DNA from: Opitutaceae bacterium EW11
GTDB taxonomy: Bacteria > Verrucomicrobiota > Verrucomicrobiia > Opitutales > Opitutaceae
DNA length: 64,000 bases
Assembly: GCA_003054665.1 (NCBI GenBank)
Contig: QAYY01000010.1
Coordinates: 417,933-481,932 of the forward strand
Direction of reading: 5' to 3'
Position 1 is the stretch's first letter. Each line of letters opens with the position of its first letter. Below, in pieces: positions 34,729 through 44,659 of this stretch. The position numbers and the translations under genes were made by a program. The notes below the pieces were generated by a model. That model was not told where the DNA came from. It made no database searches and saw only the letters and a list, made by a program, of their open reading frames with translations.

Positions 34729-35912
34729 GGCAGCTTGAAAGTGGAGCGTGTTCCTGACGCGGTTTCGGCGCTCACGACGCCGGGACCAGCCTCGGACGGC
34801 GAGCGCCGGTCGATCTTTGCGCCGGGAACCAGCCGCAGCTGGCCGTCCGTCACGACTTCGTCGCCCGCCTGCACGCCCTCCAGAATGACGAGATCGCTCT
34901 GCGCCTGGCGCCCGACCTTCACGGGGTGCAGCTCGACCGTCTGGTCCTTCTTCACGACGAAGACCTGACTGCCCCGCTGCCCGGTCTGGACGGACGCGGC
35001 GGGAACAGTCACGGCCCCCTGCTGTTCGCCGACAAACGTGGTCACCTCGACGAACTCGCCCGGCCAGAGTCCACGGTCTGCGTTCTCGAATACGGCTTTC
35101 AACAGAATCGTTCCGGTCGAGGGATCGACGGAGTTGTCGACGAAATCCAGCCGTCCTTCGAGTGGCGTCGTGGAAGCTCCCCTCGCCGGCACGGTCACTT
35201 TCACGGAGCCGGCGCTCAGCGCGGCACGAACGTCGTGCAGGACCGACTCCGGCACGGAATAGGCCACGCTGATCGGCGAAAGTTGATTGATCGTCAGGAT
35301 CGGCTGGCCGGCGTCGTTGGCCTTCACCAACGCGCCTTCGTGCAGATTGAGTTGGCCCGTGCGGCCGGCGATTGGCGCCCGGATCTCGGTGTAGCTCAGC
35401 TGCAGTTTCGCGTTGGCGAGCGCCGCCTCTCTCGCCTGGACTCCGGCCCGGGCGGACTCCGCCCGGGCGTGGAACTGCGCGTACTGTTCCTTGGATACCG
35501 TCATCTGCTCGACGAGCGTGCGGTAGCGTTCCTCGTCGGCCACGGCCTGGGTCTCCACCGCACGCGCGTTGGCCAACTCAGCCTCGGCACTCCGAACTGA
35601 ATTCTCGAACGGCCGGCGGTCGAGAGTGACCAGCAGATCGCCCGCGGTTACTTCGTCTCCTTCGCGGAAATGCATCTCCGCGATCACTCCGTCCACCTGC
35701 GACTTCACCCCCACCGAGCGAAGCGCCTGCACGTTGCCGATCGCGGTCTGTATGACCGGCACATCGCGCTTCGCCGCGAGTGCCGTCAGCACCGGCACCG
35801 CTTGCGGACCGCGGGCGCCGGCCGCCTTCCGGCCGCAACCTGCGACGAACACAGTCGCGGATACGGCAACGATGCACCCGAAGATTCGTGGGTGAAGTGA
35901 AAGTGGATTCAT
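34725..35912 (-). CDS. RND efflux periplasmic adaptor (membrane-fusion protein)
   Basis: This 395-residue lipoprotein (lipobox VFVAGC, Cys26) links the permease to an outer-membrane channel. It shows split lipoyl halves (SQVDGVIAEMHFREGDEVTAGDLLVTLD and YTEIRAPIAGRTGQ region), a coiled-coil hairpin (about 110-165), a beta-barrel domain and a membrane-proximal domain. The overlapping stop/start with the permease makes an operon of two. The promoter lies in the region shared with glpK, where an 18-bp inverted repeat is present. Confidence 0.92.
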   Translation of the reverse strand: MNPLSLHPRIFGCIVAVSATVFVAGCGRKAAGARGPQAVPVLTALAAKRDVPVIQTAIGNVQALRSVGVKSQVDGVIAEMHFREGDEVTAGDLLVTLDRRPFENSVRSAEAELANARAVETQAVADEERYRTLVEQMTVSKEQYAQFHARAESARAGVQAREAALANAKLQLSYTEIRAPIAGRTGQLNLHEGALVKANDAGQPILTINQLSPISVAYSVPESVLHDVRAALSAGSVKVTVPARGASTTPLEGRLDFVDNSVDPSTGTILLKAVFENADRGLWPGEFVEVTTFVGEQQGAVTVPAASVQTGQRGSQVFVVKKDQTVELHPVKVGRQAQSDLVILEGVQAGDEVVTDGQLRLVPGAKIDRRSPSEAGPGVVSAETASGTRSTFKLP

Positions 35913-36028
35913 AGACGATAGAAGCCCCGAGCGTCAGGCTCGCTGGCCCACAGAGACGACAAAACGAGACTGCCGAGGGTAATGCCTGGCACTCTCGTAC
36001 TAGCGGTTGAGATGCGAATGACAACGCA

Positions 36029-36046
36029 GGTGACGATCTCGTCACC
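36029..36046. promoter_or_regulatory. Inverted repeat operator candidate between the RND operon and glpK
   Basis: GGTGACGA-TC-TCGTCACC is a perfect 18-bp dyad (8-bp arms) in the 181-bp divergent region, 47 bp before the glpK ATG and 117 bp before the adaptor ATG. It could bind a dimeric regulator controlling one or both units. No regulator gene is adjacent. Confidence 0.45.
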
Positions 36047-36093
36047 CCGAAGTTGCGCGCGCGGGCGAGTTTCCCGTACGTTGCCCTCACCCC

Positions 36094-37578
36094 ATGACGT
36101 ACGTCCTCGCGCTCGATCAAGGCACCACGTCGACCCGTGCCCTCGTTTTTGACCGCAAGGGCAGAATCCGAGCTCAAGCCCAGCAGGAATTCCCGCAGAG
36201 ATATCCAACACCAGGGTGGGTCGAGCACGATCCGAACGATCTATGGGAAAGCACGCGACGGGTCGCCATTGCCGCAGTCGCCGATGCCAATCTCGTCGCC
36301 AAGGACATCGCGGCGGTGGGCCTGACAAATCAGCGAGAAACCACGTTGCTCTGGGAACGCGACTCAGGACGCCCCATTGGGCCGGCGATCGTATGGCAGG
36401 ACCGGCGAACCGCCCCTCTCTGTGATCGTCTGAAAGCCGCCGGACACGAGCCGACTTTCCGACGAAAAACAGGCCTGGTTCTCGATCCGTATTTCTCCGG
36501 CACCAAGATCGCGTGGCTGCTCGAGAGAATCCGCGGACTGCGCAGGAGAGCCGAGCGAGGCGACATCGCTTTCGGCACCGTGGACAGCTGGCTCGTCTGG
36601 CAACTCACCGGAGGGCGCGTTCACGCGACCGATGCGACCAACGCGTCCAGAACGCTTCTCTTTAATCTTCGGACCGGCCGTTGGGACCGCGAGCTTCTTG
36701 ATCTGCTCGGCATTCCTGAAGTGATCCTGCCTGAGATCCGAAGCTGCAGCGAGTCCTTCGGCTCCGTATCCACCATTCCCGCACTGAAGGGGATTCCCAT
36801 CACGGGCGTCGCGGGCGACCAGCATGCCGCGTTGTTTGGGCAAGCGTGTTTTCGCCCTGGAATGGCAAAGAACACCTACGGGACGGGTTGTTTTCTCCTG
36901 CTGAATACAGGGACCAAGCCGGTCGCGTCGAAACATCAACTCCTCACCACACTCGCCTGGAAGCTGGGAGATCGCACCGAATACGCCCTGGAAGGGAGCG
37001 TTTTCATCGGCGGCGCCGTCGTACAGTGGCTGCGCGACGGGTTAGGACTCATCGAGCGGTCCGCCGATATCGAAGCCCTAACAAACGAGGTCCCCGACAG
37101 CGGAGGCGTCTATTTCGTCCCGGCCTTCACGGGGTTGGGAGCCCCCCATTGGGACGCGGGGGCCCGCGGAGCGATTTTCGGGCTGACTCGCGGCACTGGC
37201 GCCGCACACGTCGCCCGCGCCGCCGTCGAAAGCATCGCGCTCCAGGTTTCAGACCTGTTAAGCGCAATGGAAGCCGATGCCGGGCTGAGGCTTAAGGAAC
37301 TTCGCGTCGATGGAGGAGCCACGGTGAACCAGGGGCTTCTTCAGTTTCAAAGCGATCTCCTTCGGAAGGCCGTCGTTCGACCTCGGACGATTGAAACCAC
37401 CGCTCTCGGCGCAGCCTATCTGGCAGGATTGGCGGTCGGGTATTGGCAAAACCGAGACGAAATCGCGGAGCTGTGGCAATCCGACCGAACGTATCGTCCC
37501 AAAGCCTCTCCGACGCGTATCCGCCGTATCCAGGCGGACTGGCACCGGGCCGTGGACCGCGCGAAACACTGGGCCTGA
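36094..37578 (+). CDS. glpK: Glycerol kinase
   Basis: This 494-residue FGGY-family kinase phosphorylates glycerol to glycerol-3-phosphate. Key blocks are [15 protein letters not shown] (6-20), the substrate region [17 protein letters not shown], the second signature [16 protein letters not shown] and the C-terminal ATP-site [20 protein letters not shown]. Residues DQGTTS and NQRET are the canonical catalytic set. It is the normal length. No glpF or glpD is adjacent, so it is isolated from other glycerol genes in the window. Confidence 0.94.
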   Translation: MTYVLALDQGTTSTRALVFDRKGRIRAQAQQEFPQRYPTPGWVEHDPNDLWESTRRVAIAAVADANLVAKDIAAVGLTNQRETTLLWERDSGRPIGPAIVWQDRRTAPLCDRLKAAGHEPTFRRKTGLVLDPYFSGTKIAWLLERIRGLRRRAERGDIAFGTVDSWLVWQLTGGRVHATDATNASRTLLFNLRTGRWDRELLDLLGIPEVILPEIRSCSESFGSVSTIPALKGIPITGVAGDQHAALFGQACFRPGMAKNTYGTGCFLLLNTGTKPVASKHQLLTTLAWKLGDRTEYALEGSVFIGGAVVQWLRDGLGLIERSADIEALTNEVPDSGGVYFVPAFTGLGAPHWDAGARGAIFGLTRGTGAAHVARAAVESIALQVSDLLSAMEADAGLRLKELRVDGGATVNQGLLQFQSDLLRKAVVRPRTIETTALGAAYLAGLAVGYWQNRDEIAELWQSDRTYRPKASPTRIRRIQADWHRAVDRAKHWA

Positions 37579-37616
37579 TGATTCGAGAGGTGGCCGACGG
37601 CCTGCAATTCAACGAC

Positions 37617-37662
37617 TTTTCAAAAATGGCGCTTTGAAAATCCCCCTCGCCTGCCCCATGAT
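37617..37662 (+). promoter_or_regulatory. Predicted promoter with AT-rich dyad before the SEL1-LysM gene
   Basis: TTGAAA (37634-37639) is followed after 17 bp by CATGAT (37657-37662), matching the sigma-70 hexamers at 5/6 and 4/6. The -35 is inside a perfect dyad TTTTCAAA-N8-TTTGAAAA (37617-37640), so a regulator binding there would cover the promoter. The leader to the ATG at 37681 would be about 12 nt. Confidence 0.42.
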
Positions 37663-37680
37663 CGGAACACTGCCCTTGGC

Positions 37681-40314
37681 ATGAAAACTCCCCGTCCCGT
37701 TCGCTCTTTCCTCGCCCGCGGTGCTCTGCTCGCCGCCGTGTCAGCAGTCCCGGCCTTCGCGATTTCCAACGAAGAGCTGGCGAAACTGCGCGCCCAAGCC
37801 GAAAGCGGCAACGGAATCGCGCAATACAATCTGGGTCTCCAATACGCGAGTGTCTCGGAGCCGTTCGCCGATCCCATCGAGGCCTACGTCTGGCTCAACC
37901 TCGCCGCCGACAACGGGGCAACCGGGCGGGCGCTGGTGTTGCTGAACTCCCAACTCACGCCCGAACAGATTTCGGAAGGCAAACAACGTCTTGAACAACG
38001 CCGCGCGCAGATTGCGGCCAGGAAGCCCGGAACCGCCAGCCCTGTACCCGCCGCTTCAACACCCGCTCAATCCACCGCAAGTCCGATCGCGGCAGCGCCC
38101 GCCTCTGCTGGGCCGATCACCGCCGCGTCGGGCGAGGACGCCGGAGCGCTCCAAGCGGAGCTCAAGAAGATGAGCGCGGAGCTGTCGGCAGCCTGGAAAG
38201 AAAACGAAACGCTCAAGGCGGATCTATCCAAAGCGGGCCAGGCGGCCTCCGATCTCGAGAAACTCAAGCGCGAGCGCAACGAGCTTTCGTCCAACCTAGC
38301 CAACGCGACAAAGGAAATCTCCGTGCTTCGCGCCGCGGCTGCGAACATCGAGGGCGAACGCAACGCGCTCCAAGACAAACTCACCGCCGCGGAAAAAACC
38401 ACCAAGGAGGGCGCGGCCACCGAGTTGGCTGCCACGGCCGCAAAACTGAAATCCACGGAAGCGGAGCTGAGGCAGGCCACAGCCGCTTCGAAGGACCTCG
38501 AGAACGCCAAACAGATCATTGGTAGCCTCGGCCAGCGAATCGATGCGTTGACGGCGGAAAACCAGCGGTTGAACAGCCTCGCTGCAAAAGCGGGCTCGTC
38601 GGACGAGGCGAAAACAGCGGCGGAGAAAGAGCTGGCAGCGGCCCGCGCGGATCTCGAAACCGCCAAATCGCAGTTGGCCGAAGCATCGAGCAAAGCCGGC
38701 GCCTCTGCTGAAACGCAAAAGCAGCTTCAGGACGTTCAGGGCAAGTTGGACGCGGCAGTCCGTTCGTACGAATCACAGCAAAAAGAAGCCGAGCGCCTCC
38801 AGAAAGCGCTCGCCGACAGCGAACGAGACCGCGAGAGCCTGAACAAACAGCTGGCCGATGCGAAGTCTGCTCCGGCCAAACCCGACGCCCAGATTCTCCA
38901 GCAAGTCGCGCAGTTGACGTCCGATCTCGACGCCGCCCGAAAGAGCCTTGCGCAAACCGACGTTCTCAAACGAGAGCTCGCTGACGCCCAGGGCGCGGCC
39001 AAGGCGGCGCAGGACGATGTTGCCCGCATTGGCCAGGAGCGCGACTCGCTCTCCAAGCAGCTCGCGGCAGCGGTCGCCGCGCCCGCCAAGCCCGACGCGC
39101 AGACGCTTCAGCAGGTGGCACAGCTCACCTCCGATCTGGATGCCGCCAAAAAAAGCCTGGCGCAGGTCGACGATCTGAAACGCGAAGCCGCCGACGCCCA
39201 GGCCCGCATCAAGGCAGCCCAAGAGGAAGCCGCTCGGGCCGAGGCCGAAAAGGCCGCTCTCTCCAAGCAACTCGCCTTGGCAAAAGCGGCAACCTCTACC
39301 CCCGACGGAGATGTGGTTCGCCTCACCGCTGAGCTGAAAGACTCACGGGCCCGTCTTGCCGCCGCAGACCAGGCGTTGGGGCGGATTCGCGACGAGCGGG
39401 AACGCACGATCCAAGAAGCGGTGCAAAAAGCGCGGGATCAGGCCGCGCAGGCGACGAAAGAGCTCGAGGAGACACGGCAACAGGCCGCCTCCGCTCAAGC
39501 CGCCGTTGCGCAGCTCACCCAGGAGCGCGACGCACTTCGCCAGCAGGTCGCATCCGCGCCCGCGCCTGCCACCAATGAAGCCCAGCTCAACGAACTTCGT
39601 TCGCAGCTGACCGCTTCCCAGGAAGCCCTCACAGCGGCCAACAACGAACGCGCCTCGCTCGCGCAGAAGTTGTCGGCCATGGAGTCGCAGACGGCTGCCA
39701 CCGCCCCGGCACCGGCCGTCGCATCCGCCGCAACACCGGCGGAGGACCAAACCGACCTCAAGAAAGAGTTGGAGCAGACCCAGGCAAAACTGGATGCGGC
39801 CCTTCGCACCTACATGCTCCAGCAGGAAGAAGTGGATCGCCTCCAGAAGGCGCTCGCGAATATCGACAACGAACGGGCTCAATTGGCGGACCGGCTCTCT
39901 GCGGAATCGGCACGAGCCTCCGAAGTCAGCTCGCAAGCAGCCGCCAACCAAGACGCCGCCGCCCAGCTTGCGAGCGTCCGTGAGCAGCTTCGTCAGGCGC
40001 AGAATCAGATCGCGAGCCTCGCAAACGAGAACTCGCAGCTGAAAAACCGCGTCGCTCTCTCCGGCCCGCCGCCGAGTTCGCTTCTGGCCGCGCCAACTCG
40101 GCCGGGCACCAGCGCCGCGCAGGCAATCTCACGCCCAACGCCGACCGCGCCTGAAACACGGACCCACACCGTTGCCGACGGCGACACCCTCTCGCGCATT
40201 GCCAAGCGATACTACGGCAACGCTTCGCGATGGAACGACATTCTCGAAGCCAACCGCAGTGTGATTCGGGACCCAAATAATCTGACCGTCGGCACCAAGC
40301 TGCGAATCCCCTAA
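37681..40314 (+). CDS. Exported SEL1 / long coiled-coil / LysM protein
   Basis: This 877-residue protein has a signal peptide (1-27), SEL1-like repeats (about 29-100: GIAQYNLGLQYASVSEP, EAYVWLNLAADNGAT), a long Ala/Glu/Lys coiled coil (about 155-800), and a C-terminal LysM domain (about 828-877: VADGDTLSRIAKRYYGNASR) that should bind peptidoglycan. It is probably a periplasmic rod anchored to the cell wall. The coiled coil contains a 70-residue tandem duplication. It follows glpK by 102 bp, with its own likely promoter. Confidence 0.8.
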   Translation: MKTPRPVRSFLARGALLAAVSAVPAFAISNEELAKLRAQAESGNGIAQYNLGLQYASVSEPFADPIEAYVWLNLAADNGATGRALVLLNSQLTPEQISEGKQRLEQRRAQIAARKPGTASPVPAASTPAQSTASPIAAAPASAGPITAASGEDAGALQAELKKMSAELSAAWKENETLKADLSKAGQAASDLEKLKRERNELSSNLANATKEISVLRAAAANIEGERNALQDKLTAAEKTTKEGAATELAATAAKLKSTEAELRQATAASKDLENAKQIIGSLGQRIDALTAENQRLNSLAAKAGSSDEAKTAAEKELAAARADLETAKSQLAEASSKAGASAETQKQLQDVQGKLDAAVRSYESQQKEAERLQKALADSERDRESLNKQLADAKSAPAKPDAQILQQVAQLTSDLDAARKSLAQTDVLKRELADAQGAAKAAQDDVARIGQERDSLSKQLAAAVAAPAKPDAQTLQQVAQLTSDLDAAKKSLAQVDDLKREAADAQARIKAAQEEAARAEAEKAALSKQLALAKAATSTPDGDVVRLTAELKDSRARLAAADQALGRIRDERERTIQEAVQKARDQAAQATKELEETRQQAASAQAAVAQLTQERDALRQQVASAPAPATNEAQLNELRSQLTASQEALTAANNERASLAQKLSAMESQTAATAPAPAVASAATPAEDQTDLKKELEQTQAKLDAALRTYMLQQEEVDRLQKALANIDNERAQLADRLSAESARASEVSSQAAANQDAAAQLASVREQLRQAQNQIASLANENSQLKNRVALSGPPPSSLLAAPTRPGTSAAQAISRPTPTAPETRTHTVADGDTLSRIAKRYYGNASRWNDILEANRSVIRDPNNLTVGTKLRIP
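38872..39291 (+). repeat. 210-bp tandem duplication inside the coiled coil
   Basis: Two adjacent 70-codon copies (38872-39081 and 39082-39291) both begin PAKPDAQ and run through QQVAQLTSDLDAA; most residues match while many third bases differ, so the duplication is not recent. Length is an exact multiple of seven residues, so the heptad register is preserved. Confidence 0.75.
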
Positions 40315-40450
40315 GCGCTTCGTCTTCTCCGCCGCGGCACCGGTTGACTGGGTTCTCGCGGCGCTTCCGGAAAGACCCGGATACGCACCGTCATCGGCGC
40401 CGTAGAGCGACCTTGCCGAAAGCCTACGACGCCGCTTGAGTCCGATTCAT

Positions 40451-40930
40451 ATGAAATTCCTCTGGGCGAAACTGCTCCCCTTGCTCATCGGCGTTGTCGT
40501 GCTCTCCAGCTGTTCGACGGACTTCAAGCTCAGCGGAATCAGTATCTCGATCACCGATTTTCGACCCAAAAACGCGACGCTCCTGGAGACCGAGGCTGCG
40601 ATGACGTTGCGCTATATGAATGAGAACGTGGTCCCGATCGCGGTGTCGGGGAGCACGCACAAGTTGTATCTAAACGGCACCTACGTCGGCAAGAGCGTCT
40701 CCAAGGAGGCGGTGGGATTGCCGAGCCTCAACACCGCCACCCAAACGGTGCCCGTGTATATGGAGAATCTAGCGCTCGTGCAGAAACTGCTGACGCTCTC
40801 GGAAGGCACGACGGCGATCAGCTATCGTCTCGAATCGGAGCTCTTCGTGTTGGTGGGAGAAGAGCACGACTCCGTGAAGATCGTTTCCAGCGGTCAACTC
40901 GATCTCTCCGGATTTGCGCCGAAACGCTGA
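40451..40930 (+). CDS. LEA2-type (LEA14-like) lipoprotein
   Basis: This 159-residue lipoprotein (lipobox VVLSSC, Cys21) has one beta-sandwich domain resembling LEA14/water-stress proteins: FKLSGISISITDFRPKNATL, LETEAAMTLRYMNENVVPIA, GSTHKLYLNGTYVGKSVSKE. These domains are thought to stabilise membranes or bind partners; function here is unknown. The ATG at 40451 is preferred over the TTG at 40436. It is 136 bp after the LysM gene on the same strand. Confidence 0.68.
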   Translation: MKFLWAKLLPLLIGVVVLSSCSTDFKLSGISISITDFRPKNATLLETEAAMTLRYMNENVVPIAVSGSTHKLYLNGTYVGKSVSKEAVGLPSLNTATQTVPVYMENLALVQKLLTLSEGTTAISYRLESELFVLVGEEHDSVKIVSSGQLDLSGFAPKR

Positions 40931-40942
40931 GCGGCGACGAAA

Positions 40943-40970
40943 CAGCAGCCCGCCCGAAGGCAGGCTGCTG
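40943..40970 (+). terminator. Hairpin after the LEA2-like gene, terminator without U-run
   Basis: CAGCAGCC (40943-40950) pairs with GGCTGCTG (40963-40970), with an inner GCC/GGC pairing and a CGAA tetraloop. No T-run follows, so termination would need Rho or be inefficient. Confidence 0.4.
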
Positions 40971-41195
40971 CCAGTGCAGGGAAGCGGTGGATGAGTCCGC
41001 CCCCCGGATACAAAACACAGCTGGGGCCCGGGAAGTTGCTGTCAGGAGGCACTCCTGCTGGTGAACTCCGCGAGATGGAAGCCTTCGCCGGATCCAGAAT
41101 ATCGGTCTCTCGGTGCCGTAACCCGTGATCGACGGGTCGTGCCCGGATACCAGCGACGAACGAGTCCGTGTTCGAACCTGGGATTCGCCGAGACG

Positions 41196-41223
41196 AAAAA
41201 GCCCGGGCTCGAGGCCCGGGCTT
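41196..41223 (-). terminator. Intrinsic terminator of the sdh operon
   Basis: AAGCCCGGGC and GCCCGGGCTT arms (41199-41223) form a strong stem with a 5-nt loop, followed in the minus direction by TTTTTC. It lies 27 bp after the sdhB stop. Confidence 0.83.
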
Positions 41224-41249
41224 CTGAAACTCGTAAAACTCGACTGAAA

Positions 41250-42062
41250 TCAGCCCGCGGCAGAGTTGGTGTTTGCCGACTGCAGAGCCACACCCGCCCG
41301 AAGCGTTGCGCCAAGGTAGTCGCGGTTCATGCGAGCGATGAAGTCGTGGCTGATGGTTTTCGGACACGCGGCACTGCATTCGTATTGGTTCGTGCAGCTG
41401 CCGAAGCCCTCGGCATCCATCGTATTCACCATCGCGAGCACGCGACGGTCGCGTTCCGGTTGACCCTGCGGCAGCAGGCCCAGTTGGGAAACCTTCGCGG
41501 AGACGAAGAGCATCGCGCTGGCGTTCTTGCAGGCGGCCACGCAGGCGCCGCAGCCGATGCAGGAGGCAGCGTCCATCGCGAGATCCGCGTTTTCCTTCGG
41601 AACGGGAATCGAATTCGCATCCGGGGCCGCACCCGTGCGGATGCTGACGAACCCACCAGCCTGCATGATTTTGTCGAAAGCGGTGCGGTCGACGACGAGA
41701 TCCTTGATGAGGGGAAAAGCAGCGGCGCGGAACGGCTCGACGACGATGATATCGCCATCGTGAAAAGCGCGCATGTACACCTGGCAGGTTGCCACGCCTC
41801 GGCCGGGGCCGTGCGGCTTGCCGTTGATGGTCAGCGAGCAGGTGCCGCAGATGCCTTCGCGGCAGTCGTGCGCAAATGCAATCGGCTCTTCCCCCTTCTG
41901 CGTTAGGTCTTCGTTGACCACGTCCAGCATCTCGAGGAAGGACATGTTCACGTTCAGGTTCTTAGCCGGATAGTCCTTGAACTGGCCAAGCTCATTCGGA
42001 CTGGCCTGACGCCAGGCGCGGAGGGTGACGCTGATGGTTTGCTGCGAGTTGTCGGCTACCAT
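41250..42062 (-). CDS. sdhB: Succinate dehydrogenase/fumarate reductase iron-sulfur subunit
   Basis: This 270-residue protein carries the three cluster motifs in order: [2Fe-2S] CREGICGTC plus a later Cys in GVATC; [4Fe-4S] [14 protein letters not shown]; [3Fe-4S] [15 protein letters not shown]. It passes electrons from SdhA flavin to quinone via SdhC. It ends the sdh operon before a strong terminator. Unusually, an ORF6N-domain gene lies between it and sdhA, leaving an 18-bp gap to that gene. Confidence 0.95.
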   Translation of the reverse strand: MVADNSQQTISVTLRAWRQASPNELGQFKDYPAKNLNVNMSFLEMLDVVNEDLTQKGEEPIAFAHDCREGICGTCSLTINGKPHGPGRGVATCQVYMRAFHDGDIIVVEPFRAAAFPLIKDLVVDRTAFDKIMQAGGFVSIRTGAAPDANSIPVPKENADLAMDAASCIGCGACVAACKNASAMLFVSAKVSQLGLLPQGQPERDRRVLAMVNTMDAEGFGSCTNQYECSAACPKTISHDFIARMNRDYLGATLRAGVALQSANTNSAAG

Positions 42063-42080
42063 GGGAGGAAGGGGGAGAGT

Positions 42081-42683
42081 TTAAGCCTTGTTGGCGCTTT
42101 TGGTTTTGAGAGTGGTGTGAAAACCGATTTCGCGGATTTCGCCGGCGTCCTCTTCGTCGTCGAGGGGCGTCATCAGCTCGCGAATCGCTTCGAACACGAC
42201 CTTGAATTGATCGTCGTATTTCTTTTCGAGGGCTTTGAGTTTCCGTCCTAGATCAGCGTTTTCGGCGATCATCTGCCGCAGGCGCACGAACGCGCGCATG
42301 ATCTCGATATTCACCGCGACGGCACGCTGGCTGTTGATCAGACCGGAAAGCATCGCGACACCCTGTTCGGTGAAGGCGTAGACCGACTTGGAGAACTTCA
42401 AGGATGTCTCAAACTGAGAGATCCTCAGAATCTCATCTCGGGACAATTCTAGCAGGAAGTCCTCGGGAAAACGCTCACGGTTGCGGCGGACGGCCTGGTT
42501 GATCAGGCGCGTCTCGGTTCCATAGAGATCGGCCAGATGGCGATCGAGCAGCACCTTCTGGCCACGGACCAGAAAGATCCGCGAGTCGATTCTCTCGGCC
42601 GGAACGGAATCGGCCGAGGTCGTCTTGCGGGCTATGGCTGCGGATGATGTCACAGTCTGAGATATCCTAAGGCGGGCCGGCAT
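42081..42683 (-). CDS. ORF6N-domain protein inserted in the sdh operon
   Basis: This 200-residue protein has an ORF6N DNA-binding-like domain (about 33-120): RIDSRIFLVRGQKVLLDRHL, ADLYGTETRLINQAVRRNRE, RFPEDFLLELS, then SKSVYAFTEQGVAMLSGLIN. A coiled-coil C-terminus (about 145-175) follows. ORF6N is found with KilA-N and Bro-N domains in phage antirepressor-like proteins and also in many free-standing bacterial genes. The ATG at 42683 is preferred to a GTG at 42692. It lies 34 bp after sdhA and 18 bp before sdhB, so it must be read with them. Confidence 0.82.
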   Translation of the reverse strand: MPARLRISQTVTSSAAIARKTTSADSVPAERIDSRIFLVRGQKVLLDRHLADLYGTETRLINQAVRRNRERFPEDFLLELSRDEILRISQFETSLKFSKSVYAFTEQGVAMLSGLINSQRAVAVNIEIMRAFVRLRQMIAENADLGRKLKALEKKYDDQFKVVFEAIRELMTPLDDEEDAGEIREIGFHTTLKTKSANKA

Positions 42684-42717
42684 TGACCTCACGCGTGCGA
42701 GCCCAATGCCCGACGGC

Positions 42718-44640
42718 TCACTTGTAGTTTCGAACGCTCATCTTCACGAACTCGTAGTTGAGCGGTTCGACATTGCGGAGCGGCGCCTTGCCTTCGCCCT
42801 GGTATTCCCAGGCGGCGACGTGGTTGAACTTCTCATCGTCGCGTTTGCATTCGCCGTCCGGCCACTGGTACTCCTCGCGGAAGTGGGCGCCGCAGCTCTC
42901 TTCGCGAGTCAACGCGTCGAGGCACATCAGTTCGGCCAGCTCGAGGAAGTCAGCCACACGGCCGGCACGCTCGAGCGACTGGTTCAGAGTCTCGCCGGAG
43001 CCCGGGACGTTCACCGTTGCCCAGAACTCCTCACGCAGCTTGGGGATCTCCTGAAGGGCTTTCTTGAGACCCTCGGCCGTACGGGCCATGCCGCAGTAGG
43101 TCCAGAGGATGTTGCCCAGCTTGCGATGGATCGCAGCCACGGTCTGGTTGCCCTTGTTATTGAGCAGGCGACTCGTGATCCCGCGAATATTGTCCTCGGC
43201 GGCCTTGAATTCAGGCAGCTCCGTCGACGGACGCGATCCCGGCTTCTGCGAAGCAAGGTAGTCGGCGATCGTGTACGGAATGACAAAATAGCCGTCGGCC
43301 AGACCCTGCATCAAAGCGGAGGCGCCGAGGCGGTTCGCACCGTGATCGGAGAAGTTGGCTTCGCCCAGCACGAACAAACCCGGGACGTTGCTCATCAGGT
43401 TATAGTCAACCCAGAGACCGCCCATCGTATAGTGGACCGCCGGGAAGATGCGCATCGGCGTCTTGTACGCGTTTTCGGCCGTGATCTCGTGATAGATGTC
43501 GAAGAGATTGCCGTAACGCTCGCGCACGCCCGCCTCGCCGAGGCGTTTGATCGCGTCGGAGAAATCAAGATACACGCCGAGGCCGCTCTCGCCGACGCCA
43601 CGTCCTTCGTCGCACACGCGTTTCGCGGCGCGGGAAGAAATGTCGCGGGGAGCAAGGTTACCGAAGGACGGGTACATCCGCTCGAGGTAGTAGTCGCGAT
43701 CCTCCTCCGGGATGGTGTTCGGGTCCTTCTTGCAGTCTTCCTTCTTCTTCGGAACCCAGATGCGTCCGTCGTTGCGGAGCGATTCAGACATCAGGGTCAG
43801 CTTCGACTGATAATCGCCGGTAACCGGGATGCAGGTCGGGTGGATCTGCGTGTAGCACGGATTCGCGAAGCAGGCGCCGCGCTTGTAGGCGCGCCAGATG
43901 GCCGTCGCATTCGAACCGCGAGCGTACGTGGAAAGATTGAAGACGTTACCGTAGCCGCCGGTGGCGAGGATGACCGCGTCGGCAGCGTGGCGGGAGATTT
44001 CGCCCGTATTCAGATTGCGGACGATGATGCCCTTGGCCTGGCCCCCCACAAGGACCAGATCTAGCATCTCGCTGTTGGTGAACAGCTGGACACCGCCGGC
44101 GCCAACCATGCGGGACAACGCCGAATAGGCGCCGAGAAGGAGTTGCTGGCCGGTCTGGCCGCGGGCGTAGAACGTACGAGAAACCTGCGCGCCACCGAAG
44201 GAACGGTTTGCCAGGAGACCACCGTACTCGCGGGCAAACGGGACGCCCTGCGCAACGCACTGGTCGATGATGTTGACCGAAACTTCGGCCAGGCGATGGA
44301 CATTGGCTTCCCGAGCGCGGTAGTCGCCGCCCTTGATCGTGTCGTAGAAAAGACGATACACGCTGTCGCCGTCGTTCTGATAGTTCTTGGCGGCGTTGAT
44401 GCCACCCTGCGCGGCGATGGAGTGCGCGCGACGGGGGCTGTCGTGGAACACGAAACACTTCACCTTGTAGCCCAGCTCGGCCAGGGTGGCCGCAGCCGAG
44501 GAACCAGCGAGTCCGGCGCCAACGACGATGACCTCGTATTTGCGCTTGTTGGCCGGATTAACCAGTTTGATCTCCGCCTTGTGCTTGCGCCACTTGTCGG
44601 CGAGGGGGCCGGAGGGGATTTTGGAATCGAGTTTGGCCAT
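42718..44640 (-). CDS. sdhA: Succinate dehydrogenase/fumarate reductase flavoprotein subunit
   Basis: This 640-residue subunit oxidises succinate to fumarate. It has the FAD loop [19 protein letters not shown] (39-57), the covalent FAD-binding His73 in [18 protein letters not shown], and the catalytic Arg/His regions near [14 protein letters not shown]. Its length and the three-gene sdhCAB order fit the diheme menaquinone/ubiquinone class B complexes (Bacillus, Wolinella, Bacteroidetes type). It starts 19 bp after sdhC. Confidence 0.95.
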   Translation of the reverse strand: MAKLDSKIPSGPLADKWRKHKAEIKLVNPANKRKYEVIVVGAGLAGSSAAATLAELGYKVKCFVFHDSPRRAHSIAAQGGINAAKNYQNDGDSVYRLFYDTIKGGDYRAREANVHRLAEVSVNIIDQCVAQGVPFAREYGGLLANRSFGGAQVSRTFYARGQTGQQLLLGAYSALSRMVGAGGVQLFTNSEMLDLVLVGGQAKGIIVRNLNTGEISRHAADAVILATGGYGNVFNLSTYARGSNATAIWRAYKRGACFANPCYTQIHPTCIPVTGDYQSKLTLMSESLRNDGRIWVPKKKEDCKKDPNTIPEEDRDYYLERMYPSFGNLAPRDISSRAAKRVCDEGRGVGESGLGVYLDFSDAIKRLGEAGVRERYGNLFDIYHEITAENAYKTPMRIFPAVHYTMGGLWVDYNLMSNVPGLFVLGEANFSDHGANRLGASALMQGLADGYFVIPYTIADYLASQKPGSRPSTELPEFKAAEDNIRGITSRLLNNKGNQTVAAIHRKLGNILWTYCGMARTAEGLKKALQEIPKLREEFWATVNVPGSGETLNQSLERAGRVADFLELAELMCLDALTREESCGAHFREEYQWPDGECKRDDEKFNHVAAWEYQGEGKAPLRNVEPLNYEFVKMSVRNYK

Positions 44641-44659
44641 GGCGGGAAAGGAAAGCGGA

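Larger units (their letters stand above)
40931..41249. other. 319-bp intergenic region between the LEA2-like gene and sdhB
   Basis: The stretch has no convincing gene. It holds a hairpin just after the plus-strand gene (40943-40970), a small perfect stem CAGGAG-GCA-CTCCTG near 41044-41058, and the sdhB terminator (41196-41223). The rest (41060-41190) shows no clear structure. Confidence 0.6.
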
